Of a stretch of DNA of 64,000 nt, positions 9,308 to 17,728 are shown piece after piece. Below the pieces are notes generated by a model. It was not told the DNA's origin, did no database searches, and worked only from the letters and a program-made list of their open reading frames with translations. Location: contig NZ_QDDJ01000006.1 of the NCBI RefSeq assembly GCF_003121625.1, forward strand, positions 124,001 through 188,000, given 5' to 3'. Each line of letters begins with the position of its first letter. The stretch's first letter is position 1. This DNA is from Ornithinimicrobium cavernae. GTDB taxonomy: Bacteria > Actinomycetota > Actinomycetes > Actinomycetales > Dermatophilaceae. Position numbers and translations under genes: made by a program.

Positions 9308-10660
9308 ATGGCTGACGGCACGACTCCGCAGGTGGACTCTCCGCCCGGTCCCCGGGCTGCCCCGGAGCGGTCGGGCACACCAGCCGCGCCGCGCAACGAC
9401 CCGTTCGGGCTGCGTGAGTCGGCCGAGCTGGTGCGTGGGGCCACCGCACTGCTGACGCAGCGCTGGTTGCCGCTGCTGGCGCTCGCGGCCGTGGGACTGC
9501 TGGCGCACGAGCTCCTCCGCCGACTCGCCGTCGCCGCAGGCCTGATCGGGTCGGTGCCCGGCTTCCTCGCCCTGGCGCTGGTCCCGCTGGCGAGCCTGGC
9601 CGTCCTGGTGGGCATGCTGCTGGTGGTGCGCGCTCGGGAGGCGCGTCGCTCCGGGCTGTGGGGTGTGGTCGGTGCCGCGGGCAGCGTGCTCGTGCCGTTC
9701 CTCGTGGTCTATGAGAGCCGCGGCGACCTGCGCGCCGATCTGATCGACTACGCGCGGGGCACGCTCTATGCCCAGCTGGGTGCCGAGACCGTCATCAGCG
9801 CGCTCCCGCAGATCGCCTCCTGGCTGGTGCTGGGCATCGTGGCGGGCGCCCTCGTGGTCCGGGCCGTGGGCGGACGGCTCGTGGACGACGACCGCTGGGG
9901 CACCAGGGAGGGCCGGCGTCGCGGTGTGCTGCACGTCATCGTCGGCTACGCCGAGGCCGTGTGGATGACCCTGGGTGCCTGGGTGCTGGCAGGGGTGCTC
10001 AGCGGCGTGGGTGTCTGGTGGTCGAGCCGGGCGGTGACCCAGGAGATCTCCGCGTGGTGGGCCGGGGTGCGCGAGGGCCTGCCGAGTCTGGGCGCGTTCG
10101 GCGACTGGGTGGTCGGCGCCGTGCCTGTGGTGAGCGACGCCGTGGTCACGGGACTGGTCGTCCCGATCTCGATGCTCACGATCGCGGTCATCGTCTACGG
10201 TCTGCAGGTGGCCGACACGGTCAGCGCCGACGAGGTGGTCGCCACGGTCAGACGCAGCCGCTGGACCGCCGCCCTGAGCAACCGGGTCGGTGACGCACCG
10301 CTGCGGGTGGCCTGGGCCCGGCTGTCGGACACGACGGGCCGGTTCGGAGCGCTCGGGGGCGGGCTCGCCCTGGTGCTCCGGTCGGCCTTCGCCCCGGTGC
10401 TGGTCTACTGCGTGCTCTTCACCCTGGTCGCCCAGGCCGACGTGGTGGTCTGGTGGCTGGCACGCGTCGTGCTCGGCTGGCGTCCCGAGCTGGTCTGGGA
10501 CGCGCTGGCCATGCCTCTCGACGGCATCGCGCAGCTGCTCACCCTCGTCCTCACCGTCGCGCTCACCGCGGTGTTCGCGGACCGCCTGCTCATGCGGTTC
10601 GGGGCCTCCGGTCAGCTGCGGGCTCGTCGCGGGATCAGGACGGCAGGGGCAGCTCGATGA
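9308..10660 (+). CDS. Polytopic membrane protein of unknown function
   Basis: 450 residues. A soluble proline-rich N-terminus (~45 residues, with the phrase NDPFGLRESAELVRGATALL) is followed by about seven to eight hydrophobic stretches, at roughly residues 55-75, 80-110, 112-135, 165-190, 215-240, 265-300, 355-385 and 410-440. I do not recognise the family; the layout is like actinobacterial integral membrane proteins of unknown role. Its 3' end overlaps the convergent gene at 10635 by 26 bases. Start chosen at ATG 9308, which follows a -10-like hexamer. Confidence 0.7.
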   Translation: MADGTTPQVDSPPGPRAAPERSGTPAAPRNDPFGLRESAELVRGATALLTQRWLPLLALAAVGLLAHELLRRLAVAAGLIGSVPGFLALALVPLASLAVLVGMLLVVRAREARRSGLWGVVGAAGSVLVPFLVVYESRGDLRADLIDYARGTLYAQLGAETVISALPQIASWLVLGIVAGALVVRAVGGRLVDDDRWGTREGRRRGVLHVIVGYAEAVWMTLGAWVLAGVLSGVGVWWSSRAVTQEISAWWAGVREGLPSLGAFGDWVVGAVPVVSDAVVTGLVVPISMLTIAVIVYGLQVADTVSADEVVATVRRSRWTAALSNRVGDAPLRVAWARLSDTTGRFGALGGGLALVLRSAFAPVLVYCVLFTLVAQADVVVWWLARVVLGWRPELVWDALAMPLDGIAQLLTLVLTVALTAVFADRLLMRFGASGQLRARRGIRTAGAAR

Positions 10661-11174
10661 ACCGTGCGGGCGGGAACTCTCGCGACACCACCCGCAGCGA
10701 GGTCAGCTCGGCGTCGACCGGGACGAGCACCAGCATGGAGGCCGTCGTCGGCACCGGGTCCTCCTCCGGATCCGACGTGCCACAGGTGAGGGACGACTCG
10801 TAGGGGTCCGTGCTCGGCACCTCCCGCCCCGCGCGGAAGAGCCGACCCTGCGCATCGCGCACCTCGACGTCGCACATGCGGAACAGCTCGGTCTCGGTCG
10901 ACTCGACCTGGAGGTCCAGCGCGAGGAACACATAGCCGGCTGGCGGCTCCTCCTCGAGCCCCACTGCCCTCCCGGCGCTGGTGAGTCGCACGCTCAGCGT
11001 GTCGATGCTCGCCCATCCCTGCTCCTCCGGCCCCACCGCGACGTGCTCCCCGAACGTCCACCACCCCGTGCGCGCGGCCTCGGTGGCGAACCAGCCCCAC
11101 CCCGCGAGCGAGAGCAGCAGCGCGATGACGGCGACGACGGTGGTGCCGCGGCGCGCAGGCCGCTTGCCTGTCAT
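10635..11174 (-). CDS. Membrane-anchored extracytoplasmic protein, unknown (third of three)
   Basis: 179 residues. A basic N-terminus (GKRPARR) leads into one hydrophobic segment (about 12-32), then an outside domain with alternating beta-strand-like stretches (TLSVRLTSAGRAVG, YVFLALDLQVES, ASMLVLVPVDAELTSLRVV). Strand order resembles the immunoglobulin-like DUF4352-type domains, but I cannot assign it firmly. It overlaps the upstream gene by 4 bases, so it is the last gene of a three-gene operon of similarly built proteins. Confidence 0.6.
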   Translation of the reverse strand: MTGKRPARRGTTVVAVIALLLSLAGWGWFATEAARTGWWTFGEHVAVGPEEQGWASIDTLSVRLTSAGRAVGLEEEPPAGYVFLALDLQVESTETELFRMCDVEVRDAQGRLFRAGREVPSTDPYESSLTCGTSDPEEDPVPTTASMLVLVPVDAELTSLRVVSREFPPARFIELPLPS

Positions 11175-11728
11175 CGCTCACCCTCGGGCAGGACGGTCGC
11201 CCGCTCCAGCGTCAACGGCGCGGAGGTCCTCGTCACGGTGAGCGGGACCCTGAGGACGGATGCCGGTCGTTGCGGGTCGGGCATCTCGGGGCGGAACTCC
11301 AGTGAGAGCTGCTCGACCGTGTCAGTGGGCACCTCGAACAGCAGCGTGCCGCGGGACCAGATGTCCGGTCCCGCCTCCCAGACCCGCCCGGCGGAGCCGA
11401 ATCCGGCAGGCTCGGAGAACTCCCGCCCCTCGCCGTCGATCAGCACGACCTCCTCCGGCAGCGCCCAGGCGTCGGTGGTGGCGTAGGACAGGTCGACCAC
11501 CACGAAGGACGCGGGACTGGTCACCACCTCGCCGTCCTCGAGGGTGGTGGACGCGGTGGCTCCGTGCACGTGGACCTGGAAGTTGCCCACGGTGAGGTCG
11601 GTGGCCTCCTCACCGCGCTGCACCGAGTGCCAGCCCGACGCGAGGTAGTTGCTGTCGACGGCGTTGGCCGCGGCCCCTGCGGCGACGGCGGCCGCCAGCA
11701 TCGCGGCCACGGCCCAGCGGCGACTCAC
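11171..11728 (-). CDS. Membrane-anchored extracytoplasmic protein, unknown (second of three)
   Basis: 185 residues with an Ala-rich N-terminal hydrophobic helix (about 5-24) and a predicted beta-rich external domain (LTVGNFQVHVHGATAS, SFVVVDLSYATTD, GTLLFEVPTDTVEQLSLEF). Start ATG 11726-11728 overlaps the stop of the preceding gene by 4 bases, and its own stop overlaps the next start by 4 bases. The strand pattern is like that of both neighbours, hinting at an old duplication. Function unknown. Confidence 0.6.
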   Translation of the reverse strand: MSRRWAVAAMLAAAVAAGAAANAVDSNYLASGWHSVQRGEEATDLTVGNFQVHVHGATASTTLEDGEVVTSPASFVVVDLSYATTDAWALPEEVVLIDGEGREFSEPAGFGSAGRVWEAGPDIWSRGTLLFEVPTDTVEQLSLEFRPEMPDPQRPASVLRVPLTVTRTSAPLTLERATVLPEGER

Positions 11729-12357
11729 TCGTCCTCCTCGAGGATGGACGCCGGTGCCTCACCCAGGGGTAGGTCCACCTCGGAGCGGTGTGCGGTGGCG
11801 CGCCAGCTCGAGAACCCCGCCTCGATGTTCCACCGGGTCCACGCGGTCTCGTGCAGCGTGAGGGTCAGGGCAGGCGGTGGGTCCTCCAGCCCGGTGGTGC
11901 GCCACAGCAGCGCGACCTCATAGGTGACGCCGGGCTGCGCCGAGCCCAGCCGGCTCCCGGTGTCGAGGCGCAGCACCTCATAGGGGGCGTCGAGGTCGTC
12001 GTCGGGCACGTCGACGGGGAGCCGGAACGTCTCGTCGCTCCCCGTGACGCTGATCGGCTCCGACCCCTGGTTGGTGATCTGCGCGACGGCGCCGACCCAG
12101 CGGACGCCCTCGTCGAGGCTGCCGGCGTCGACCCGGTCCGACACGAAGTAGTGCCGGGGCACCACCCGATAGGCGCCCGTGTCGGTCACCACCTCGGGGG
12201 CGACGGTCAGTGGCGGCGGGTCGGCGACCCGCAGACCTCCGGAGGCGGCCACCACGACCGGGACCAGGAGCAGCAGCGCGAGCAGGAGGCGTCGGGGCCA
12301 GGTCGCGAGCAGGAAGGCCAGCGCGGCGCGCGCAGTGATCCTCCCGGCCTCGGTCAC
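11725..12357 (-). CDS. Membrane-anchored extracytoplasmic protein, unknown (first of three)
   Basis: 210 residues. The N-terminus has positive charges (PRR) then a leucine/valine-rich helix (about 22-42), followed by an external domain that mentions no catalytic motif. Segments such as VRWVGAVAQITNQGSEPISV look like the 'free protein' strand of DUF4352-like domains, usually found in surface proteins that bind partners. First gene of the operon 12357-10635, divergent from the SnoaL-like gene at 12451. The role is unknown. Confidence 0.6.
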   Translation of the reverse strand: MTEAGRITARAALAFLLATWPRRLLLALLLLVPVVVAASGGLRVADPPPLTVAPEVVTDTGAYRVVPRHYFVSDRVDAGSLDEGVRWVGAVAQITNQGSEPISVTGSDETFRLPVDVPDDDLDAPYEVLRLDTGSRLGSAQPGVTYEVALLWRTTGLEDPPPALTLTLHETAWTRWNIEAGFSSWRATAHRSEVDLPLGEAPASILEEDE

Positions 12358-12437
12358 ACCGGAAGATTAGCGCGCCGGAGCCGAAAGGCATGGAGCGTGG
12401 ACGGTCACAGCGGCCGGCAACAGGTGAGCACCCACGG

Positions 12438-12443
12438 CATACT
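12438..12443 (+). promoter_or_regulatory. -10 element of a leaderless promoter
   Basis: CATACT lies 7 bases before the GTG at 12451, with no ribosome-binding site. This decides the start of the SnoaL-like gene in favour of 12451 over the in-frame GTG at 12424. Confidence 0.45.
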
Positions 12444-12450
12444 GGCTGCC

Positions 12451-12954
12451 GTGCCGTGTGCCCGCCCCCAGGATGTCGCGGCCGGCTTCGCGGAGGCCTG
12501 GAACCGCGGGGACGCCGGCGCGATCGCCGACCTCTTCAGCGAGGATGCCGACTTCATCAACGTCGTCGGGTTCTGGTGGACCAGACGTGAGCAGATCCGG
12601 CACAACCACGCCTACGGGTTCGAGCAGATCTTCCCCGGCAGCACGATGACGGTCGAGCGGCTGCGCGTGCGCGACCTGGGCGACACCGCCGTGGTGCACG
12701 CCCGGTGGCGGGTCGAGGGGCAGCGGATGCCTGGGCGCGGGAGCCCCGCCCGTCCGGACACCGGAACCGACCCGTCGGAGGCGCAGGGCCGGGCCGGAGT
12801 GCGCCGGGGCATCCTCACCTTCGTGGTCCACCGCCAGCAGGACGGGACCTGGCTGGCGGTCGCGGCGCAGAACACCGACATCGTCCCCGGTGCCCAGACC
12901 AACGTCGTCGACGACCACGGGAGGCTGCGACCCGAGCACTACGGGCGCCACTGA
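12451..12954 (+). CDS. SnoaL-like / SgcJ-EcaC family protein
   Basis: 167 residues of NTF2-like fold: the opening helix DVAAGFAEAWNRGDAGAIADLFSEDADFINVVG is the classic start of the SgcJ/EcaC group of the SnoaL superfamily, followed by VERLRVRDLGDTAVVHARWRVEG and a closing RGILTFVVHRQQDGTWLAVAAQNTDI strand pair. These small alpha+beta barrels act as isomerases, hydrolases or binding proteins, and most are of unknown substrate. A Pro/Gly-rich insert (about 92-112) is unusual. The GTG at 12424 would add nine residues. Confidence 0.75.
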   Translation: MPCARPQDVAAGFAEAWNRGDAGAIADLFSEDADFINVVGFWWTRREQIRHNHAYGFEQIFPGSTMTVERLRVRDLGDTAVVHARWRVEGQRMPGRGSPARPDTGTDPSEAQGRAGVRRGILTFVVHRQQDGTWLAVAAQNTDIVPGAQTNVVDDHGRLRPEHYGRH

Positions 12955-12979
12955 TCCCGAGCCCGGCACCAGAGACAGC

Positions 12980-13015
12980 GAGACGGCGCCGACCCCACCG
13001 GGTCAGCGCCGTCTC
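12980..13015. terminator. Bidirectional hairpin terminator
   Basis: GAGACGGCGC (12980-12989) pairs perfectly with GCGCCGTCTC (13006-13015); the 16-base loop contains a further GACC/GGTC stem. It sits between convergent genes ending at 12954 and 13042. Confidence 0.7.
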
Positions 13016-13041
13016 GTTCCGGGGACCGGATCAGGTGAGCA

Positions 13042-13635
13042 TCAGCCCGCGCAGGCGGTCTCCAGCTCGGCCTGGGCGTCGGCGGAGGCCTGGGTGTCGA
13101 TCTCCGGCAGGGTGATCGTGCCGGCCTCGGGGTCGACGACGTCCTCGCTGCCCTCGTTGACGGCGGCCACGGCCTCGGCGAACGGCGCGTTGACCTCGAG
13201 GATCAGCGCGGAGATGTCCTCCGGCGCCTCCTCGGCGGTGGCGTCCAGGCGGCTCTTCAGCAGCATGACCTCGCTGTAGGTGATCTGGTCGGTGATCTCA
13301 CCGGCGTCGAGCGCCGCGCGGGCTGCGTCGGCGCGGTCGGCCAGCGGGCCCCCCTCGGTGAAGAACTCCTGGCAGGCAGGCTCGCTGTAGGTCGCCGCCT
13401 CGCCGGCGCCGGTCTCGCCGGCCATGTCCCCGGTCTCGCCGGCCATGTCGCCCGTCTCACCAGCGCTGTCCCCGGTCTCGCCGGCCATGTCGCCGGTCTC
13501 GCCAGCCATGTCCTCGCTGGTCTCCTCGCCGGTCTCCTCCGCCGCGGTGGGCTCCTCGGGCTCCTCCTCGACGGCGCAGGCACCCAGTGCCAACGTCGCG
13601 GTCAGGGCCAGGGCAACCACGCTGAACTTCTTCAT
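13042..13635 (-). CDS. Lipoprotein with five acidic heptapeptide repeats
   Basis: 197 residues from ATG 13633-13635, preceded by AGAGGAG. The signal peptide ends in the lipobox LALGAC, so Cys20 should be lipidated and the protein held on the outer face of the membrane. Residues 21-41 are Glu-rich; residues 42-76 are five copies of the heptad DMAGETG (the third is DSAGETG). The C-terminal domain (about 85-197) is predicted helical and has cysteines near its start (EPACQEFF) and at the end (ETACAG) that might pair. I do not recognise the domain. The repeat probably is a flexible acidic spacer. Confidence 0.75.
   Translation of the reverse strand: MKKFSVVALALTATLALGACAVEEEPEEPTAAEETGEETSEDMAGETGDMAGETGDSAGETGDMAGETGDMAGETGAGEAATYSEPACQEFFTEGGPLADRADAARAALDAGEITDQITYSEVMLLKSRLDATAEEAPEDISALILEVNAPFAEAVAAVNEGSEDVVDPEAGTITLPEIDTQASADAQAELETACAG
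13408..13512 (-). repeat. Five 21-bp coding repeats (DMAGETG heptads)
   Basis: In-frame tandem repeat inside the lipoprotein gene; five units of 21 bp. Such arrays can change copy number by slippage without breaking the frame. Confidence 0.8.
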
Positions 13636-13792
13636 TCCATGCTCCTCTGTCTCGTCCTCGGACCCGGATGGGCAGCCAGCGCGCAGGGAGGCCTCGGAGG
13701 TCGTCCCACACGCGAGCGGCGGCGACATTGACCCGGGCAGGCACCCCTGACGCTCCTCGCCAGGCTGTGCCACTCAGGCAATCTTGCGTCAA

Positions 13793-13809
13793 TTGCTTAC
13801 CCGAAGCAA
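13793..13809. promoter_or_regulatory. Inverted repeat upstream of the lipoprotein gene
   Basis: TTGCTT (13793-13798) and AAGCAA (13804-13809) flank five bases, in the 249-base gap between the lipoprotein gene and the maleylpyruvate isomerase gene. On the minus strand TTGACG follows, a possible -35. Could be an operator; little else is seen in this gap. Confidence 0.3.
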
Positions 13810-13884
13810 CTTGATATCGCGGGTGCAGATGCTGGGAGTTTCCTGGGTCGTGCGGCCCGGTTTCGGCCGGTCCCGAGCCGGCCC

Positions 13885-14757
13885 TCAGGGCGTGAGGACG
13901 AGCGCCTCCAGCACCCGTTCGGCGAGCTCCTCGTCGCCGACCACCGAGTATGCCGTGGCGTGCGTCGGCCGCCGACCGGCGGCCCGGCGGGTGAGGGCCT
14001 CGGTCGACAGGCTGATCGTGGTGCTGGGGTCGTCCTCGGAGTGCACGGCCTCACCCATGCCGCTCTCGCTCTCGCCGGTGAACAGCTGGTGGTAGGTGGC
14101 GGCCCCGGCCTCGTCGTGGCTCACCCGCACGCCGGTCCGTGCGGTCACCGGGCCGGTGCTCTCCAGGATCACGGTCTGGCCGTCGGCCATCGGCACCTGC
14201 TCGACGAGTCTGGGGAAGCTGCGGACCACGCCGTCGACGAAGGACGCGGCGGCGGGGGTGTCCAGGTCGCCCATCCGGTGCAGCGCCTCCCGGATGTCCT
14301 GCTCATGGACCCAGATGTCCTGCAGGCGCAGCCGCAGCAGCGAGCCGAGCCGCCTCGTGGAGTCCGCCGGTGCCCGCACCTCGGTCTCCAGCGTCAGCTC
14401 CGGGTCGGCGAGGGTGGCGAGCCGGTTGTGCAGCAGGGTCTCCAGCTCGGCGACGACCACACTGCCGGCGAGGCCACGACGGGCCGCCACCCCGCGCTCC
14501 ATCCAGCCCCCGAACTCGTGGCGCACGTGCTCCAGGCCGTCGATGTCGGCCTCCGGGTTCTCGCCCCCATCGAGGTAGTGCTCGACCGCGGCGATGTGGG
14601 AGAAGTGGTCCAGCAGGCTCCAGCCGGGGCACGTCGTCGGCCGCGCGAAGTCCTCGGGATGGCACCCATGGCCCAGGTCGATCACCGCCTGCAGGGTCTG
14701 GCGGTAGCCCTCGACGAGCCCGGACAGGTCGTGCGGAGGAGCAGGATGGATGGGCAT
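13885..14757 (-). CDS. Maleylpyruvate isomerase / mycothiol-dependent enzyme family protein
   Basis: 290 residues of the DinB-like, mycothiol-dependent maleylpyruvate isomerase family found in actinobacteria. The N-terminal four-helix domain has the metal-ligand histidines expected of the family (LLDHFSHIAAVEHYL at about 48-62, and IWVHEQDIREAL at about 151-162); the PTTCPGWSLLDH motif at 40-51 is typical. A C-terminal domain (about 200-290) matches the MDMPI_C layout. These enzymes use mycothiol as cofactor; the substrate is unknown. Divergent from the CtaG gene, with only 26 bases between starts. Confidence 0.8.
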   Translation of the reverse strand: MPIHPAPPHDLSGLVEGYRQTLQAVIDLGHGCHPEDFARPTTCPGWSLLDHFSHIAAVEHYLDGGENPEADIDGLEHVRHEFGGWMERGVAARRGLAGSVVVAELETLLHNRLATLADPELTLETEVRAPADSTRRLGSLLRLRLQDIWVHEQDIREALHRMGDLDTPAAASFVDGVVRSFPRLVEQVPMADGQTVILESTGPVTARTGVRVSHDEAGAATYHQLFTGESESGMGEAVHSEDDPSTTISLSTEALTRRAAGRRPTHATAYSVVGDEELAERVLEALVLTP

Positions 14758-14771
14758 ACAGCGAGCCTACC

Positions 14772-14777
14772 TAGCAT
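14772..14777 (+). promoter_or_regulatory. -10 element of a leaderless promoter for ctaG
   Basis: TAGCAT ends 6 bases before the GTG at 14784; no ribosome-binding site is present. Confidence 0.45.
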
Positions 14778-14783
14778 GGGGGC

Positions 14784-16796
14784 GTGTCGACAGATCTCGC
14801 GAGCCCCACCCCGGCCCCACCGCGGCCGCAGATCAGGCGCGTCCTGATCGGGCCGCTCGCCGTCGTCGTGACGGCCGGACTGGTCGTCGCGGTCCTCGCG
14901 GGCCTGCTGTCCGGGGCGGTCGAGCCCCTCGTCCTCGGCGACACCGGGCCGGTGGTCCGCTACGGCCAGATCGTCAACCGTGTCCTGCACGACCTCGCCA
15001 GCGCACTGGCCATCGGGCTGCTGCTCGTCGCGGCGCTCCTCACCCCCGAGGGACGACAGACCGCACGCCGGTCCACGGCGGCCGTCGCCGCGGCATACTG
15101 CGCCGGTGCGTGGGCCCTCACCTGCCTGGTCAGCCTGGCGCTCACCTTCTCCCAGTCCTCCGGTCTGCAGCTCAGTGACCCGGTCTTCCTCGGCGAGCTG
15201 CGCAGCACCGCCTGGTCCCTGGAGATCACCCGGTTGATCGTCATCGAGCTCGTCATGGCCGCCACGCTGTGCGCCTTTGCCGCGTGGGCCCGCACCCGTG
15301 GCCAGCTCGCCTGGGGTCTCACGCTCGCGCTCGCCACGTTGTGGCCGATCAGCTTCGCCGGTCACGGCAGCGGCCTGGTCGGCCACGAGCAGGGGATGAC
15401 CGCCCTGCTGATCCACCTCGTCGGCATCACTCTCTGGGTGGGCGGCCTGCTGGCCATCCTGGTGCTCCGCCCGGTGCTGGGCAGCGCGGTGCAGGTCGTC
15501 CTGCAGCGCTACTCCCCGATCGCGCTGACCTGCTACGTCGCCGTCGGCGGGTCCGGTGTGCTCTTCGCGTTCCTGCAGGCGGACAACCTCGCCGACCTCG
15601 CCACCCCCTACTGGCTGCTGCTGTGGCTCAAGGTGGTGGCGCTGCTGGTGCTGGGGATGTTCGGCTTCAACCAGCGCCGGCTGCTGCTCGAGCGCGACAC
15701 CACGCAGCCGGGGGTGTTCGCCCGCCTCGCGCTCACCGAGCTCGGCGTCATGGCCGTCGCGCTCGGCCTCGGCGTGGCGCTGGCCCGCACCCCGCCGCCG
15801 GTCATCGAGGACCTCACCGGTGTCGACCCGGCCCTCAACCTGACCGGGTTCCCCACGCCCGAGCCGTTCACGGTGGGCAGGCTGCTGACCGCGTGGGAGC
15901 CGATGTGGATGTTCCTGCTGCCCGCGCTGGTGCTGATCGGTCTCTACCTGGCGGGGGTCCGCCGGCTCCGCCGCCGGGGTGACGCCTGGCCGGTCGGACG
16001 CTCCGTGCTGTGGGTGATCGGCTGGGCGGTCTTCATCTACGCCACCTCTGGCGCCCCCGGCATGTACGGCAAGGTCCAGTTCAGCATGCACATGGTGATG
16101 CACATGGCGCTGATGATGGCGGTGCCGATCTTCCTGGTGCCGGCCGCGCCGATCACCCTGGCCCTGCGCGCGCTGAAAGCGCGGACGGACAAGACGCTCG
16201 GCCCGCGCGAGGTGATCCTGGCCATCGTGCACTCCCGGTGGGCGGGGTTCTTCGTGCAGCCCGTCGTCGCCGCCGTGATGTTCTTCGGGTCGCTCATCGC
16301 CTTCTACTACACCGCCTGGTTCGAGTGGTCGCTGAGCACCCACTCCGGCCACGTGGTGATGGTGGTGCACTTCTTCCTGACCGGCTACGCGTTCGTCTGG
16401 GCGCTGGCCGGCACCGACCCCGGCCCCCGCAAGTGGCCCGCCCCGATGCGGCTGATGATCCTGATCGGCACGCTGGCGGCGCACGCGTTCTTCGGCCTCG
16501 CCCTGATGTCGGGCAACTGGCTGCTGGCTCCCACGTTCTTCAAGACCGTCGACCTGCCGTGGGTGGAGGACCTCCTCGCCGACCAGCAGCTGGCGGGGAT
16601 GATCGCGTGGGGCATCGGTGAGCTGCCGACCGTGGTGCTGGCGATGATGGTGACCTACGACTGGCTGCGCTCGGACTCCCGCGACGCCCGCCGGCACGAC
16701 CGCCAGGCCGACCGGGACGACGATGCCGAGCTCGCCGCCTACAACGCCCACCTCGCCCGCCTGGCCGAGCACGGCCGGGACCCCCGACCGCAGTAG
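14784..16796 (+). CDS. CopD-CtaG fusion: copper-handling / cytochrome c oxidase assembly protein
   Basis: 670 residues from GTG. The N-terminal half (about 1-340) is a CopD-like copper-resistance membrane domain with about eight helices and the conserved FAGHGSG and LIHLVGITLWVGGLLAI segments. The C-terminal half (about 365-640) is CtaG-like with seven helices and histidine-rich helices (FSMHMVMHMALMM, HSGHVVMVVHFFLTGY), thought to deliver copper to cytochrome c oxidase. The fusion is common in actinobacteria. The C-terminal ~30 residues are charged and cytoplasmic. Followed after 10 bases by the nitrilase-type gene. Confidence 0.88.
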   Translation: MSTDLASPTPAPPRPQIRRVLIGPLAVVVTAGLVVAVLAGLLSGAVEPLVLGDTGPVVRYGQIVNRVLHDLASALAIGLLLVAALLTPEGRQTARRSTAAVAAAYCAGAWALTCLVSLALTFSQSSGLQLSDPVFLGELRSTAWSLEITRLIVIELVMAATLCAFAAWARTRGQLAWGLTLALATLWPISFAGHGSGLVGHEQGMTALLIHLVGITLWVGGLLAILVLRPVLGSAVQVVLQRYSPIALTCYVAVGGSGVLFAFLQADNLADLATPYWLLLWLKVVALLVLGMFGFNQRRLLLERDTTQPGVFARLALTELGVMAVALGLGVALARTPPPVIEDLTGVDPALNLTGFPTPEPFTVGRLLTAWEPMWMFLLPALVLIGLYLAGVRRLRRRGDAWPVGRSVLWVIGWAVFIYATSGAPGMYGKVQFSMHMVMHMALMMAVPIFLVPAAPITLALRALKARTDKTLGPREVILAIVHSRWAGFFVQPVVAAVMFFGSLIAFYYTAWFEWSLSTHSGHVVMVVHFFLTGYAFVWALAGTDPGPRKWPAPMRLMILIGTLAAHAFFGLALMSGNWLLAPTFFKTVDLPWVEDLLADQQLAGMIAWGIGELPTVVLAMMVTYDWLRSDSRDARRHDRQADRDDDAELAAYNAHLARLAEHGRDPRPQ

Positions 16797-16806
16797 AGGA
16801 GACGCT

Positions 16807-17616
16807 GTGCGCATCGCCCTGATCCAGCTGGAGTATGCCGACGGAGAGTCGGTCGAGGACCGCACCACCCGGGTGGTGGAGCTGGTGCGGGCCCAGGCGG
16901 GCCACGACCTCGTGGTGCTCCCCGAGCTGTGGAGTGCGGGCGGCTTCGACTACCGCGCCTGGCCCGACCGGACGCAGACCGTGGACGGCACGGTGGTCTC
17001 GCGGGTCGCGGAGGTCGCTCGCGAGATCGGGGCCGTGGTGCACGCCGGGTCGATCGTGGAGGCGCCCGGTGACGAGGCCGGCCCCGAAGGGCGGGGCCTG
17101 TGGAACACCTCGGTGCTGCTGGACGCGTCCGGGGGGCGGGTCGCGCGCTACCGCAAGGTGCACCGGTTCGGTTTCGGCAACGGCGAGCCCCGGCTCATGG
17201 AGGCGGGAGAGGAGATCGTCGTGCTCGACCTGCCGGCCCCGGCGGACGGGCTCCGCGCCGGGCTGTCCACCTGTTACGACCTCCGCTTCCCCGAGCTCTA
17301 CCGCGCGCAGGTCGACCAGGGGGCGGAGCTGTTCGTCGTGCCCGCGGCCTGGCCGGCCCCGCGCGTCGAGGCCTGGCGGCTGCTGCTGCGGGCCCGGGCG
17401 GTCGAGAACCAGTGCTTCGTGCTCGGGTGCAACACGGCGGGCACGCACGCGCGCACGCCGATGGGTGGCCACAGCGCCGTCATCGACCCGCGCGGGGAGG
17501 TGCTGGCCGAGGCCGGCACGGACGAGGAGGTGCTGTCCGTGGAGATCGATGCCGCTGACGTGCGCGAGTTCCGGGAGCAGTTCCCGGTGCTGGCGGACCG
17601 GCGGCTGGGCCGGTAG
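16807..17616 (+). CDS. Carbon-nitrogen (nitrilase-superfamily) hydrolase
   Basis: 269 residues from GTG with GAGGAGACG just upstream. The catalytic Glu-Lys-Cys triad is visible: Glu in VVLPELW (about 42), Lys in YRKVHRFG (about 117), and Cys in STCYDLRFPELY (about 157). The closing signature is AVENQCFVLGCNTAG. The family hydrolyses omega-amides, carbamoyl compounds or deaminated glutathione; this one looks closest to YafV/Nit-type omega-amidases, but the substrate is not certain. Only 10 bases after ctaG, so probably co-transcribed. Confidence 0.82.
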   Translation: MRIALIQLEYADGESVEDRTTRVVELVRAQAGHDLVVLPELWSAGGFDYRAWPDRTQTVDGTVVSRVAEVAREIGAVVHAGSIVEAPGDEAGPEGRGLWNTSVLLDASGGRVARYRKVHRFGFGNGEPRLMEAGEEIVVLDLPAPADGLRAGLSTCYDLRFPELYRAQVDQGAELFVVPAAWPAPRVEAWRLLLRARAVENQCFVLGCNTAGTHARTPMGGHSAVIDPRGEVLAEAGTDEEVLSVEIDAADVREFREQFPVLADRRLGR

Positions 17617-17620
17617 CACC

Positions 17621-17713
17621 CACAGAGAGGGAAGATGGGAACGCCCTCCGCACACACAGAGGGAAGATCGGAGCGCCCTCCGCACACAAGGAGGGAAGGT
17701 CGGAACGCCGGTG
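17621..17713. repeat. Three tandem ~32-bp repeats between convergent genes
   Basis: Copies at 17621-17650, 17651-17682 and 17683-17713, each of the form CACACA-GAGGGAAGAT-CGGAACGCCCTCCG. They fill the gap between the nitrilase gene and the metal-receptor gene. The GGGA...TCC parts can form weak hairpins. Confidence 0.8.
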
Positions 17714-17728
17714 TCGTCCCTCTGCCGG

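Noticed and set aside
14682-16868. 728-residue open frame on the minus strand opposite ctaG
   Set aside because: His/Gln/Arg/Asp-rich, no family likeness; a high-GC shadow of the membrane protein gene on the plus strand.
17621-17713. CRISPR array or IS ends
   Set aside because: No spacers and no transposase; simple tandem copies.
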